Part shown: piece by piece, positions 11,988 through 23,307 of the stretch
How the letters are laid out: every line of letters starts with the position of its first letter
Position numbering within the stretch: position 1 is the stretch's first letter
Source of the DNA: Myrmaecium sp. VS I D KN 1
Taxonomy: Eukaryota; Ascomycota; Dothideomycetes; Valsariales; Valsariaceae
Length of the DNA: 64,000 nt
Direction of reading: 5' to 3'
Assembly: GCA_019775845.1 (NCBI GenBank)
Contig: JADQAV010000038.1
Coordinates: forward strand, 540,812-604,811
Notes under the pieces: generated by a model
Database searches by the model: none
What the model saw: the letters and a program-made list of their open reading frames with translations, nothing else
What the model was told of the DNA's origin: nothing
Made by a program: the position numbers and the translations under genes

Positions 11988-13565
11988 CACTCTTTCTCCT
12001 GCAGCTGGTCGTTACACGCACATAGGAAAGGCAGGCTTTTCCATGAATAGCACTGTTGGTAGACTTCAGTTAGTGCTTGCTCTTTTTGAATGAGCGGGAT
12101 ACGATGATAGCACGTTGCGAGGCTGATGAGAAGGGAGGCCCGCATCGCCTGATCACTTCTCCATCCATCCTCTTCAGAAAAAACCAGAGGAAGCAGCCTT
12201 CGTGGAGAGCGAACATGCGGCATGGATATCCCTCCCACTTCTCCGGGGCATGGTGGGAGTGCAGAGTGACGTCAGAAAAGGAAATGGGAAGAGGCTCACC
12301 GGAAATAAAACAGTCACAACCAAGTCGCTGAATTATATAATGGTGAGATGAAATTGATGTAGAAGAATGGAAGTGGGAGGACAGAGAGACATGATGGCTG
12401 CTTTTTGGGTCTGTCCGGGAAGTTGATAGCAAAATGCACCAAACAAGGCAGATGGCGGGGGTGAATCAAGGAAAGGTGGGAGGATGGGAAAGTTTCCTAT
12501 GGGATTTGCCCATCTTCCATCCATCGTACCCGAACATGCCAGACTCGTTGCGGTCATGGATGGGGAAGCTATCAATCAATCAATATCTACAGCACTGGCA
12601 GTCACTACTTGCTCAAGTTACAGCATCTCGGGTCAACTGGCTGATGTCTTTACTGCAAGGAATTCACTGTTCATGTCTTTGCTTATATATATATCCCTTT
12701 CGAAGATCTGCCGCCGACGTATGCCACTGTTCGCTCCCTACTTACCTACGGGATGCTACAGGCCGGATGGTTCCATATCGCAGCATGACATCTCACTCAC
12801 CAAACGGTCTCTCACACTCGCAACGGTCATGCGCTCTACTCCGATGATGCGTCCATCTCTCCCCTCTTTATGTCGTCGCTGTCAGGTGTCCCGGACATGG
12901 CGAGGTGTCAGCTGTCAAGACTCCGGACGTCTTTGTTTGCCTGAGGCACTAAGGCATAAATACATGAATCGCGGGGCAGCTCGGGCCCGACCATGTCCGC
13001 ACCTCAGTGCCCTCCTCCACTCTCGTCCCAAGCCCTTGGATGCCCTATGCCCTACTAGATACCGCAACTCCTATCACATCCAACCTCCCCTCCAGCCCCT
13101 CCGGACAAGGATTTGCTGGCAGTCACCCGGTCGTCGACGTGTAACCCCGATACACCAAGTCCCCCGTTTTCTCTGACTTGTTCGCCTCGGACCCTCTACA
13201 GTTGACTGAAGTGACTTGCCCTGCGTTTGCTAGGTACAGCGCGCGCAACAGGTAGGCTGCATACAACCGTTCCAGCAGCGCTCTCAGTTAACTGACCAGA
13301 CATCCTGGAAGACAGCATTTCTCGCCTTCGTTCGACAAGCGTCACGACCCGCTCTCAACCACTGAACCAAGAACGTGCGATACGAGCGCAGCCAGCTTTT
13401 AAGCGTCACCGTCCAACCTAATTCGCGCCCGAGCCATCCGGGTGCGCATTTACCCACCATCGCGCCCTAACCGCCGTGATTCAACATCGGCGTCCTACTT
13501 CTCGATATACGGCCGGCCGTCTGCTGAAACACTTTTTCTCTCGAACTGGCAGACTGACCTGCACG
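11988..13565. other. Intergenic between pcp and PKR1
   Basis: 1,578 bases. A 230-codon open frame at 12484-13176 has no recognisable domain and irregular composition; I do not call it. The 13200-13560 part is the likely PKR1 promoter and 5'-UTR, including CAGACTGACCTGCACG just before the ATG. Confidence 0.5.
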
Positions 13566-14189
13566 ATGGCGTCCTTCATCGAAGACCTCTGGAACTCCAT
13601 CTTCACCCCGGGGCCGACCCCCACTCTTCTCCTCGCGACCAACGCGACCTTCGCCTCCCTTCAGGTCTTACTCTTGGCCCTCCTCGCCTTGACCTACAAC
13701 CTCCACTTCGTCGTCCTCTCCGTGCTCACCGGCGGGCTGTGGTGGGCGATCAACTGGTTCGCACGGGAAATCTCAAAGGTCCAGGGCATGGAGGAAGAAG
13801 CGAAGCGGATCAGAGCGGCAAGGGAGAAAGAGAAGGAGAAGGAGAAGGGATCAGGGACGGGTCAGAAAGGAGAGAAAGGAGAAGGCCAGCAAGGCGGCGA
13901 GGGGGAGGGGATGGACAGCGGTGATGATACGGAAGTTGAGGGCGAGAGCGCTGTGGGCGCAAGCGGTGTCTTGGAAGAGGATGACAGATCGACTCCTGCG
14001 CCGGCACCTGCACCGATACCCGCAGCTGGGCTGCAGACCCAAGCTGCTGCTGCTGCTGCTGCGACGACGAGCGCGCAGACGACTCTTAAGCCTCAGGCCG
14101 ACGAGACGGTCAGAAAGAGGAGCAGTGCGAGCGAAGCCGGTGATCTGTCCACGGACAGCGAATGGGAGAAGGTTGACGAAGGAAGATAA
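13566..14189 (+). CDS. PKR1: V-ATPase assembly factor Pkr1
   Basis: ER membrane protein needed to assemble the V0 sector of the vacuolar ATPase. 207 residues, single exon. The conserved N-terminal block is unmistakable: DLWNSIFTPGPTPTLLLATN, then two hydrophobic helices (about residues 22-45 and 49-68) ending GGLWWAINWFARE. The remaining two thirds are low complexity: Lys/Glu repeats (about 80-95), Gly/Glu, Ala/Pro/Gln stretches, and a C-terminal SDSEWEKVDEGR. Such tails are variable among filamentous fungi. ATG 13566 lies directly before the conserved block. Confidence 0.92.
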   Translation: MASFIEDLWNSIFTPGPTPTLLLATNATFASLQVLLLALLALTYNLHFVVLSVLTGGLWWAINWFAREISKVQGMEEEAKRIRAAREKEKEKEKGSGTGQKGEKGEGQQGGEGEGMDSGDDTEVEGESAVGASGVLEEDDRSTPAPAPAPIPAAGLQTQAAAAAAATTSAQTTLKPQADETVRKRSSASEAGDLSTDSEWEKVDEGR

Positions 14190-14698
14190 ATGGACATTTG
14201 TTGGCCATGTGCTCCAGCTCCGTTGTGGACCAGCTACAAGCGTCATGTAGGAGTCGGGATGCACCTTTTGGATGCACTGCATTGTTGGAACAGCGACACA
14301 TGAATCTCAAGGACCGCTACTGTCTTTTCCGCTCGAAATCTCCCCGCCAAATACCCAGCAATACCCCTGTTTCTAGTCTAGAGAACACACGCATCAGGCG
14401 CAAATCGATCTCAGTTCTCAGCATTTCATTGTTGTGTTGATCATACCATTGCATCATCTTGTCCTGCCCTGATTCATTACATATATTACCGCATAACGCT
14501 AGTCCGCAAGTATCCCAAAAGTTACGACAACCGCAACGCTCGGACACCAAATTCAACCCTACCGTAACAGCGGCGAGCAACACACCTCAACCTCTCCCCA
14601 TCGCGAAGCTATCCCCGTCCTCCACACTATCGCGGTCGCACACCCTTGACATACACCTTACTCCCGATCGCATACATCCTGAAGCCGGAACTACCAAG
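14190..14698. other. PKR1 3' region and SMD1 promoter
   Basis: 509 bases. An AT-richer patch (CATTACATATATTACC, about 14474-14490) is a possible core promoter. No gene seen. Confidence 0.5.
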
Positions 14699-15380
14699 AT
14701 GAAGCTCGTCAGGTACGCAGTCTTTCCTACATCCCCGCGTCCGTCTGGCGCGCAGCGTTGAAGCCGAAGCTCGTGGATGTACGTGAAGTGTCGCGACTGA
14801 CTGCTTCGTCATACAGGTTTCTTATGAAGTGCGCCAATGAGACGGTCACGATTGAGCTGAAGAATGGTACGCTCTTCCCTTACCTCTCTGAACATTCGCC
14901 GGTCGCCATCACAAGCTCCGACGCTGCTCGACGGCAATCCCCCAATCCATAGACGCCCGCATACCGCACTCCTCTTTCCCTCCTTCCTTCCGAAGACACT
15001 CCCCGCAACATACATAATCCGCAAACCACGAGCGCCGCTGACCATTCGCGAACGAAAAACCAACAGGCACCCTCGTCCACGGCACCGTGACCTCCGTCTC
15101 GCCGCAGATGAACGTCGCGCTCCGGACGGTGAAGATGACGGCCAAGAACGGCGAGCCCCGGCCGCTGGACAGCATCAACATCCGCGGCAACACCGTCCGC
15201 TACATCATCCTGCCCGACTCCCTCCCCCTCGACACCCTCCTCATGGACGACGCGCCCAAGCCGAAGAACAAGGCCCGCAAGGAGGCCGACCGGGGCGGTC
15301 GCGGCGGCGGCCCCGGCGGCCGTGGCGGACGCGGTCGTGGCCGTGGCCGTGGTAGGGGGAGGGGTGGTCGGGGTTTCTAG
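14699..15380 (+). CDS. SMD1: Small nuclear ribonucleoprotein SmD1
   Basis: Core Sm-ring protein of U1, U2, U4 and U5 snRNPs. Exons 14699-14712, 14817-14866 and 15067-15380 give 125 residues. The first exon holds only MKLV plus two bases of an Arg codon; the joined sequence [20 protein letters not shown] is the near-invariant SmD1 start. Sm1 and Sm2 motifs follow ([31 protein letters not shown]). The tail after residue 95 is Gly/Arg repeats (GRGRGRGRG), the known target of symmetric arginine dimethylation and SMN-type binding. Intron 1 (104 bases) has a GACTGAC branch point; intron 2 is 200 bases, long for this window. Confidence 0.97.
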
Positions 15381-16382
15381 ATGAGGGGGGTTTGGGGAGA
15401 TGGGGATTGATTGATTGATCGATGGAAAGTTCTGCTTTTTTTTCTTTGCTTGTTTGGCCCTTTCTGCCTTTTTCTTTTTTACTTCTCTTTCCCGGGAAAA
15501 AGATGACCTGGTGTGGGGAGTTTTCTTGATACACAATGGCATGGTGGACAATCCCTTCAAACACACCACACACATACACCGGACCCTGGGGAGGAGGGGG
15601 TTTTTCTACCTCGGGCGGTGTTCCGCCAACAGTGGGAAAATAGACGAAAGCTTATGGGTGGACGTGTGCGCGGGAGGACAGAAAGTGGAAGGAAATCGGG
15701 AAAAAACGATATACGACATCCATACATCCGTGTCGTCCTTCCCGCCTTTAGTGGTGTGGAGAAGAGAGGCTCGAGGAGGAAGTATTACAGACAGAAGACC
15801 ACTCACATATGCTCATAATATTGTCACTCATACCGCCGACTTCTTTTCTTCTTTTTTTCTCTCCTCTTCTTTTTCTCGTCCTCTTTGTTTTTCCTTTCTT
15901 CCGTGCATTATCTCTCCTCGATTACGTTGATTTACTCAGTCCATCCCATGAGAGAAGCGGCGTATTCACATTTTCCTTCTTCCGAGAAACGAGCTGAGTT
16001 AAGCTAATCGAACTCTCTTATCATCTCGTTTCCCTCCAACACCCCTGTTTTCTGACCATACTCGCCTAGCACCGTATGGACGGCTCACGCATACAATACC
16101 CATTTACGCATACGATAGAGAGGAAGAAGGATCAGAAGCACATAATGGTATTCTTCACAGATATATACACATCACTCTCTCCCTCTTTCTCTCTATTCCT
16201 CCTTCTAAACCGACGACGACGACCACGAACAGGGGGTATATACCATCTCTCTCTTCCTTCCTCTCGCATGTCCGCGCAACAAAACGCCACGCCGAAAGAA
16301 AATTGGACCCGGCCAATCACAAAAAAATACAAACATGTAATGTCAACGAAACATTCACATCACAGCGACGCCTCCCTCCCTT
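15381..16382. other. Convergent 3' region SMD1 / transporter
   Basis: 1,002 bases between convergent stops. Several T-rich and CT-rich tracts (15440-15480, 15840-15900, 16165-16205). No coding signal that I trust. Confidence 0.5.
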
Positions 16383-18357
16383 TTACACAACCACACTCCG
16401 ATCGCTACCGCCCAGTACCTCCTCCTCCTCAAGCGCCAAGCGCTCCCGCCTCGCCTTCTCCGCCACCGCCTCATGATCGCCAAACACCGCATCCATCTCC
16501 TCCAAGCTGCGGCCCTTGGTCTCCGGCACGCAGAACCAGGTCCAGACGAGGGCGAGGAGGCAGAAGACGGCGAAGAAGACGTACGCGCCGTAGCCCGTCT
16601 GCTCGACGAGGGGCGGGGTGATGAGGCCGATGATGAAGTTGTTGAGCCAGTTGGAGCAGGTCGAGAGGGCGACGCCCTTGGCCCGGAGGGCGGAGGGGAA
16701 GATCTCGGCCGGGTACGCCCAGGGCACGGGGCCCCAGGACGCGCCGAAGGAGACCATGTAGACGAACAGGAAGGCGACCGAGGCCCAGCCGGCGGCCGTG
16801 TGCGTGGCCCAGGACGAGCCGAACTGGCCGACGAGGGCGGCGATGATGATGTGGGAGACGGTCATGACGGCGGCGCCCCAGAGCAGCAGCGGCCGGCGCC
16901 CGAACCGGTCCATCGACCAGACGGACGAGGCGACGCCGACGAGCTGGGCGACGTTGAGGACGCCGGCGAGCGCCAGCTGCATGTCGTGGTCCTGGCCCAT
17001 CGTCTCGAACAGGGTGGGGGCGTAGTAGATGAGCGCGTTGATGCCGACGAACTGCTGGAAGAACATGATCCCGATCCCGACCAGGGTGCGGCGCCAGCAC
17101 CCCCGCTTGAAGCAGTCCACCCAGCCGGCCAGCTCGAGCTTGATCGTCGTCGACAGGCTGGCCTGGTCGGCGTAGAGGTCTGGGTGCCGCTCCCGCGACA
17201 TGACCTGGTGGAAGGCCACCTCGGTCTTGATGTCGTGCATCTCCTGCTGGACGCGCTTGTCGTCCGAGGGCAGCCGGCGGAGCCGGGAGAGCGAGGCGAG
17301 CGCCTCGGCGTTGCGGCCCTTGGAGGCGAGCCAGCGGGGCGAGAAGGGGAAGAAAAGGATGCCGCCGCCGAGCAGCAGGCCCGGGATGATTTGGAGGAGG
17401 AAGGGCAGTCGCCACGACCACTCCGAGTCGATGTACTGTGTGCCATCTGATGCGCGATGTCATGTCAGTTTCAGTCGTGAGATCGGAGGGAGATGGGGGA
17501 CGCCTTACATGTGATCCAGTACGCGATCACGATGCCGGTGACGATGCTAAATTCTTCGAGCACGAGCAAAGTTCCCCGGATCTCCGGCGGGGAGATCTCC
17601 GAGATGTACAGCGGAGCAACCATGGAGAGCATGCCTATGCCGAGACCGCCGATAGCCCGGGCGACCGTGAGCATGGCGTAGTCGACCGCGCCCGTCTGCA
17701 GGGCCGAGCCGATGGCAAAGATGCAGACGGCCACGACGATGGAGTACTTGCGGGAGATCCGGTCGGCGATCCAGCCTTGGTTGAGCGCGCCTGGAGGGTA
17801 TGGATGTCAGCACAACTCTTCCACGCGCATAAAAAGGAAGAGAAGACCTACCGATCAAGGCGCCCAGCTCAATCATCGCGGTCAACAAGCCCTTCCAGAA
17901 GCCGGCGCCCGAGGCCCCCTCGGCCACGCGGGTAAACCGGTCGAGGAACTGGGGCATCACCAAGATCACCGAGACCACACCTTGGCTAGCGAGAGAGAAA
18001 ACAGTCAGCGGCGGGAGGGAAACGGAAAGGCAACGGAGGCCACCATGGGCAAAGGGCTCAGACGTACTCATATCCGAACAGCAAGCCGCCCAGGGCGGAG
18101 AAGGCGGCGCAGCTGGCGACGAAGGGGCTGGCGAAGAGGCCGCGAAACCCGGGCGGCCCGTACGGCTCGCGGGCGTTGTCGTCCCAGGTGGCCGGCCGGC
18201 GATCGAGCGGGTTGCCCGACAGCTCATCGTGCTCGATGCCGGGCGGGGAGAGATCGCGGGAGTTGGCCGTGGCGGTGTCGGCGAGGGCGCCCGCCTTGGT
18301 GTCGAGCGCGCGGGTGGGTTTGGCGTCCATGGCTTTCGGGGTTGTTGTCGTTGTCAT
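16383..18357 (-). CDS. MFS sugar transporter
   Basis: Twelve-helix sugar/H+ symporter of the major facilitator superfamily, 589 residues. Exons 18357-18068, 17985-17852, 17790-17509 and 17446-16383; the first junction makes LLFGYDQGVVSV and the third WITYGTQYIDSEWSWRLPFL, both family hallmarks. Other signatures: NQGWIADRISRKYS, PPEIRGTLLVLEEFSIVTG, QFVGINALIYYAPTLF, DRFGRRPLLLWG and PETKGRSLEEMD. The about 80-residue N-terminal cytosolic extension is Thr/Ala-rich and hydrophilic. Close relatives are annotated as hexose or glucose transporters in many filamentous fungi, but the substrate cannot be decided by reading. A 325-codon frame on the opposite strand (16473-17450) is a codon-bias shadow. 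Confidence 0.93.
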
Positions 18358-21001
18358 CCGAGGGTTCTTCGTGGATCTGATATTGCCCTTGTCGCGTGGC
18401 GGGGATGGGATGGCGGGGTAGTTATGGGGTCAATGAAAGGCGGGCGTTGCCAATATAATACCGTGTTGATGTGCACAAGGCTACGGAGTATTATATGCGT
18501 ATGATTTCACCCTCACTTTTGCCTTTTTTTGTTTCCCACGAACGGATGGATTGGTTTCGGAAGCAGCGTGTTATTCTTCGTTTCTTTATTACCTACAGCT
18601 AAGCAGGCAAAGAAAACAGGCCACACGACGACGACGACGACGGCGGCGATGTGGGAGAAGGGAGGTTTGGTAAGGTAAGACCGATTGGGTGCTTCACGTG
18701 CGGGGGGAGCCTAAAGATGTGCAGGACCGGTACCGAAACGGTCCTTGTCGTGTAACGGGATGTGGAGGGGGGGAATGGATGGGCTATGGATGGTTTGGAT
18801 ATCGATTCGTGAACGGGTCGTAGTCGTAATCGTAGTCGTAGTCGTAGTCGTAGTCGTGGCCGTAGCCGTGGTCGTCGTGATCGTGAGGAATGATGGAGGA
18901 GAGAAGGGAGAGAGATACACAGATGGATGAAGATGATAGTTTATATACAATTGCCCCTGCCATTCGATCGGTGAACTTGTATCGCGAGTTTCCCCACTTT
19001 CGGAGAAAGGAAGGGAGGACCAGAAAGGTCGAGTCACGAGTCAACCAACCAGCCAGCCTGATCCCTCCGAGTCGTCCCTTCCTCTCTCTCTCACTCACTC
19101 ACACTCACTCGATGAGGCAGTAAACCACGATCGGGAACCCGGGCTCGGGAAGGTGGGGACGTGGAGACTGGACGGAGGGCTGTCGGCATCCATCCCATGC
19201 TAACTTAACTTACCTTAACAACCACCACCCACCCACCAAAACCCCCCCACGGGAGCTTCCCGAAGCCGGTGGAAAGGAGGAGAAGATCTTCTCCAAATCG
19301 GGATAAGCGCGGGGTGGCCCTGAACCGTTCACATTCACCATCTTTCAAATGCCGTCATGGCCGTCACGTGGCCGCGGTCGCCGCGCGTATTCGTACAGGG
19401 GAGTATCCGTAAGCGTGCTCGTCTTCCCCGCAAATGAAAACCTTAGGCAGACTACATCTATCGTCATTCTCGTCTCGCCCTGCCGGATCGAGCACCCCGG
19501 TCATCGCTCATCGCTCATCCCCGGATTCTTGATGTGTGTTTATGCGGGGGGGCGGATGGCATGGCAAGTTTACCAAGGTTAATGCCGACGACGACGATGA
19601 CGATGTTGTTGTACGCCGTACGGTAAGTAAGGTATCCAAAACACACACACACAGACCAAAGCCAACAATCCCACCCACTCACTCGGTTCACACTCACAGC
19701 AGTCAAATCAGTCGGTGTGTATCAAACAGAAGAAAAAAGATAAGGAGAAAAGAATCGCAACGAAGGATACGGAACCCCCCCCCCCCCTCTCAGCTCTCTC
19801 ACCTCATCACTCCGAATCCAAACGCACGAGCCCCTCGGCCCCTCCTCCTCCCCGCTCACGTTATCCCGAAAGCACAAACCACGTGCATGGTCAAGCTCTA
19901 TCACTGCTGCCTCAGGCCATGCTCAATTACAATCAACTTGAACAGAAGAGAAGAAGGCAAGCTTTACCATACCAGTAACATACGGTACCTATCACTTCCA
20001 TACCGTAATACCATCCTGCGTCCCGTACCTACTTAACCCCCATACTTCAACCCCGCATTCCCCAGACTGATCGTGGATGCCTCCCCCAAACGCCACGCGC
20101 GGTACAGTACACGCGGGGGGAACCCTACATGCGCCTTCTCCTTCCTTGCTTTTCCCCGCGATTCCCCTTTTCCGGGGGGGTTCGGCAATTGAAATGTAAG
20201 TTTAAAGGTAAGGCATGGCTCGGTAGGTGGGGTGGGGTGTGGAGGGGTGGGTTGCCGGTCGGGTCGGCGTTTGCGGGGCAACGTGATGTATTGTAGGTAC
20301 TAAGGTGCAGTACTCCAGGTAAGGTATATGGCTTACTACCTTAGATACCTCTGCCAGGGTTGCAATTGGTGCGGTACTAGCCTCCCGTAGGTGTTAGGTA
20401 TAGCCGCGCCGCGGCAACGTTCCCGTCGGTTCGGTGGTGAAAGGTACAGTACAGTAAGGGAGGTATCCTGGCGCGGGAGACGGTAGTTGATGTACGTACT
20501 CTATAGATGGACAAGCATACATACTTGGTATCTTTGCCGTTCTGTTGAACACAGCTCATTCTTTCCTTCGGTTTCGTAGTTGTAATCCTCCATGTCAAGG
20601 AAGAAGAGGCATGAGTAAACAAGACAAGATTTCAGGAGGAAAAGAAGAGAGGAGGAGGATCTGGGATGATAACAGCGCCGCCCTCGCACCGAAGTATAAT
20701 ACAATCCCAGAGCAGTGACTGAATGTCTGAATTGAAATGTACACGTCTATTCTCAAGACTTTCAGCAGGTAAAAAAGCCGCACACTCACAGATAGGTAAA
20801 AAGAACACACATGAGAAGGTATAAAACGGAAGATAGAACCGGATGTCTTTCAGTCCACCAGCCAATCAGTCAGCGAATGCCTTTCCCCACGGAAGACAAT
20901 AGAAAACCTCTCTACGCTCTGTACTCCTTCTCCCAGACACGATATTCTCCCAACTCAAGGCCTCTCCAAAAGCTAAAGCCCTTCCATCCAACCAACTCCC
21001 C
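18358..21001. other. Long repeat-rich intergenic region
   Basis: 2,644 bases upstream of the transporter with no credible gene. Holds the hexamer array at 18821-18876, CA repeats at 19636-19650, a 13-base C run at 19775-19787, TAACTTAACTTACCTTAAC at 19201-19219, and many AGGTAAGGTA/TACCTTA-like words between 20280 and 20480. Confidence 0.55.
18821..18876. repeat. TAGTCG hexamer array
   Basis: About nine hexamers, mostly TAGTCG with TAATCG, TGGCCG and TAGCCG variants, followed by TGGTCGTCG. Confidence 0.85.
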
Positions 21002-21301
21002 TCACATAACCGCGCAACATCCCACCACGACCGCGACGCCGACACGACGCCGCTCCCGAACGATAAGGCGCGAGACCCGGTCATCGGCGTGGTTCTTCCA
21101 GCAACCAGGGCAGATGGCGCGGGGCGCGGGCGTGGCGCGGCGCTGCCCGCAGACAGTGGCAGAAAATGCGTCGACTCGGACGAAGGAGCCGTCCTGAAAG
21201 AGCGGGCAGGTGAGCAGGTTGCGGCCTGGCTTGCAGGGCTCGACGAGGGCGAGCCAGGTGTGGTTGCAGGTGCGGGATTGGAAGAGGGTCGTTTTGCACA
21301 T
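21002..21301 (-). CDS. Small cysteine-rich protein, possible zinc binder
   Basis: 99 residues, single exon, ATG at 21301. I do not know a function. The pattern is MCKTTLFQSRTCNHTW..PCKPGRNLLTCPLFQDG..C..PRAICPGCWKN, with paired CPGC and a CxH unit that look able to bind zinc. It resembles small cytosolic Cys/His-rich proteins that are common and unnamed in Pezizomycotina (from memory, not a search). The first 75 residues look conserved in style; the last 25 (RERRRVGVAVVVGCCAVM) do not and may be 3' drift. A competing longer frame on the same strand (20866-21477) is Ser/Pro-rich junk in composition. Confidence 0.55.
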   Translation of the reverse strand: MCKTTLFQSRTCNHTWLALVEPCKPGRNLLTCPLFQDGSFVRVDAFSATVCGQRRATPAPRAICPGCWKNHADDRVSRLIVRERRRVGVAVVVGCCAVM

Positions 21302-21643
21302 GGCGGTTGTAAAGAGGGTGCGAAGGGTGCGGGGTTGAGGACAGGCTGAGTGAGAGGAAGAAGATGGGTATTTGACATTGACGGTGTTTTTGGTAAGAGA
21401 GTGGTGGTGTAGCTAAGGAGGCCGCGACAGGAGAGTGAGGCAGCGTGTGTTGATTTATCGTCGCGCAGGGCGTCCATATAGACCAGCGTTTAGCGATGCC
21501 AGACTGCGAATATGACCAGGGGCGTAGGAAGGTCTGGCAACGACGCCTTCGGGTCTCGTGGTTAGTCGGGCTTTTTACGAAACATCCGTTTGCGGGACAT
21601 ACGGCAACAGCAGATTGAACAAACAGGAGCGGCTTCAACGGCT
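21302..21643. other. Between small Cys-rich gene and SDHAF3
   Basis: 342 bases, promoter of the Cys-rich gene and 3' region of SDHAF3. Nothing else seen. Confidence 0.5.
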
Positions 21644-22269
21644 TCAGTCCTTCTTGCTCGCCTTGTACTCGGGGTCGTTCTCTTCGAGCTCCAGGTTGCG
21701 AGCCGCTTTCATGAGTTCGTACAGCTGGCCAATCTGCTGGTCTGCGGGAGCGGCCGTGTTAGCGGTGGGACTGGGCAGCGATAGTGGACGTTGGGAGTCG
21801 AAGTGAAGGCGAGGAAGAGGTGGCCGATAACGGATCGCTAGCAAGGAAAAACGGAGGAACACAGCAATAAGAAGATATGGAATGGAGGTACGCACCGCTC
21901 ATCTTATCGAGCTTCGACTTGTCCAGCTTCGCCTCTCTCCAAGTGTCGCCCTCGATCTGTTGGACGTACATCTGCCACTCGGTGAGGAAGCCAATCTGCA
22001 GCACCTCAAGGTTAGCAAGGGATGCGGGCAAACGATCACTGGGGCAGCCTTACAATGTGCACCGGGTTATCAGCCGTTTTGTGCCGGCGGAATTCATCCT
22101 TCACATACTCATCCCCAAGCGCGCGCTGCGGCGGAGGCAGCTTCCGGTGCGCGCGCAAGATCCGGCGGTACAGCGGAATGGGCGGCAGGAGGGCCATGGG
22201 GATCGGCCGGAGCGGCTTGGACTGGCCGGCGGAAGAGGCCTCCGCCATCAATCGCTGGATCACTCGCAT
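21644..22269 (-). CDS. SDHAF3: Succinate dehydrogenase assembly factor 3 (LYR protein, Acn9/Sdh7)
   Basis: Mitochondrial matrix chaperone that helps mature the Fe-S subunit of complex II. Exons 22269-22054, 21995-21896 and 21741-21644 give 137 residues. The LYR motif is at residues 33-35 ([17 protein letters not shown]), followed by the family block [22 protein letters not shown], then across the introns [17 protein letters not shown] and [17 protein letters not shown]. The N-terminus is short and weakly basic, acceptable as a matrix signal. Both introns are short with clean GTAAGG and GTGCGT donors. Divergent from MTQ2 over 273 bases. Confidence 0.95.
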
Positions 22270-22542
22270 GCTGCTTTTTTACGATGTCTGGCCTGAGCCA
22301 CTTGCGGGTGTGAACGGGTGTTGACGTCGACCGTCGACCGGGCGTCGGCCATCGTGGGCGGGAGCCGGAGAAACATCAACCCTCGCCTCGGCTGTCCCAC
22401 TGCCCCAGCTTTTTCTTCCTCCACCTCCCACAAACTTCATCTCCTTTTCCTCCTCACGCCCACCAGGCTCACCCTCTTCACCTCCCATACAAAGGGCCTC
22501 AACCACCCTTCCCCTGGGCGGCGAGGCCCTGAAGTAGCCACC
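22270..22542. promoter_or_regulatory. Divergent promoter SDHAF3 / MTQ2
   Basis: 273 bases between two ATGs, so transcription of the two genes must start from the same small interval. CT-rich stretch on the + strand at 22400-22460. Confidence 0.6.
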
Positions 22543-23307
22543 ATGCTCCCCACCCCCTCCACATCTCACGTCTCCTTCGACCGCGTCTACGAGCCGGCCG
22601 AAGACTCTTTCCTCCTGCTCGACACCCTCTCCTCCCCCACCGAAACCGCATTCCTATCCGCTCACTTCCCCTCATCCACACCCGCCCCTCTCCTACTCGA
22701 GGTAGGCACCGGCTCCGGCGTCGTGCTCGCCTTCGCCGCCGCGCAAGCCCGCACGCTCTTCGGCCGGCCCGATGTCCTCGCCCTCGGCGTCGACATCAAC
22801 GCCTTCGCCTGCGCCGCGACCGCCCAGACCGTCCACACGGCTCTGTGCGCCCAGCAAGCTGGCACCGGAGGCATCTTCCTCGACGCCGTCAACGGCGATC
22901 TCACCACCCCGCTCCGCCTGCATGCCGTCGACGTCCTGATCTTCAACCCTCCATACGTCCCCACGCCCGCTCTGCCCGACCTCGAGCAGCACGCGCGCTA
23001 CAACGCCCCCGTCTCCCCGGATGGCGCCACCACGTTCGAGCAAGATAGCCATCTGCTCGAACTCAGCTATGCTGGCGGCGTTGACGGCATGGAGATCACC
23101 AACCGTCTGTTGGCGCAGCTGCCGGCGGTTCTAAGCGCGCGCGGCGTGGCCTACGTGCTGCTGTGCCGGCAGAACAAGCCGGACAACGTGATGGCGGAGG
23201 TGCGGACTTGGCAGGACGGCAGCTGGAGGGCGGAGAAGGTGGGAGACTCGGGTCGTCAGGGCGGATGGGAGAAGCTGTGTGTGGTGCGGATCTGGAGGGA
23301 GGGATGA
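22543..23307 (+). CDS. MTQ2: eRF1 methyltransferase catalytic subunit Mtq2 (HemK2/N6AMT1 type)
   Basis: SAM-dependent methyltransferase that, with Trm112, methylates the Gln of the GGQ motif in release factor eRF1. 254 residues, single exon. The start region VYEPAEDSFLLLDTL is the family opening; the SAM loop is LLEVGTGSGVV (about residues 50-60), and the catalytic NPPY is at residues 135-138 in LIFNPPYVPTP. The later part GGVDGMEITNRLLAQLP and YVLLCRQNKPDNV also match. ATG 22543 sits directly before the conserved block. Length is normal for the family, slightly extended by Ala-rich loops. Confidence 0.94.
   Translation: MLPTPSTSHVSFDRVYEPAEDSFLLLDTLSSPTETAFLSAHFPSSTPAPLLLEVGTGSGVVLAFAAAQARTLFGRPDVLALGVDINAFACAATAQTVHTALCAQQAGTGGIFLDAVNGDLTTPLRLHAVDVLIFNPPYVPTPALPDLEQHARYNAPVSPDGATTFEQDSHLLELSYAGGVDGMEITNRLLAQLPAVLSARGVAYVLLCRQNKPDNVMAEVRTWQDGSWRAEKVGDSGRQGGWEKLCVVRIWREG

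Noticed and set aside
12484-13176. 230-codon frame between pcp and PKR1
   Set aside because: No domain, mixed codon use and no plausible splice structure; more likely promoter DNA.
16473-17450. 325-codon frame opposite the sugar transporter
   Set aside because: Same compositional shadow; coding strand has strong MFS motifs.
20866-21477. 203-codon frame overlapping the small Cys-rich gene
   Set aside because: Ser/Pro/Ala-rich frame-shifted reading of the same strand; the Cys-patterned frame is the better candidate.
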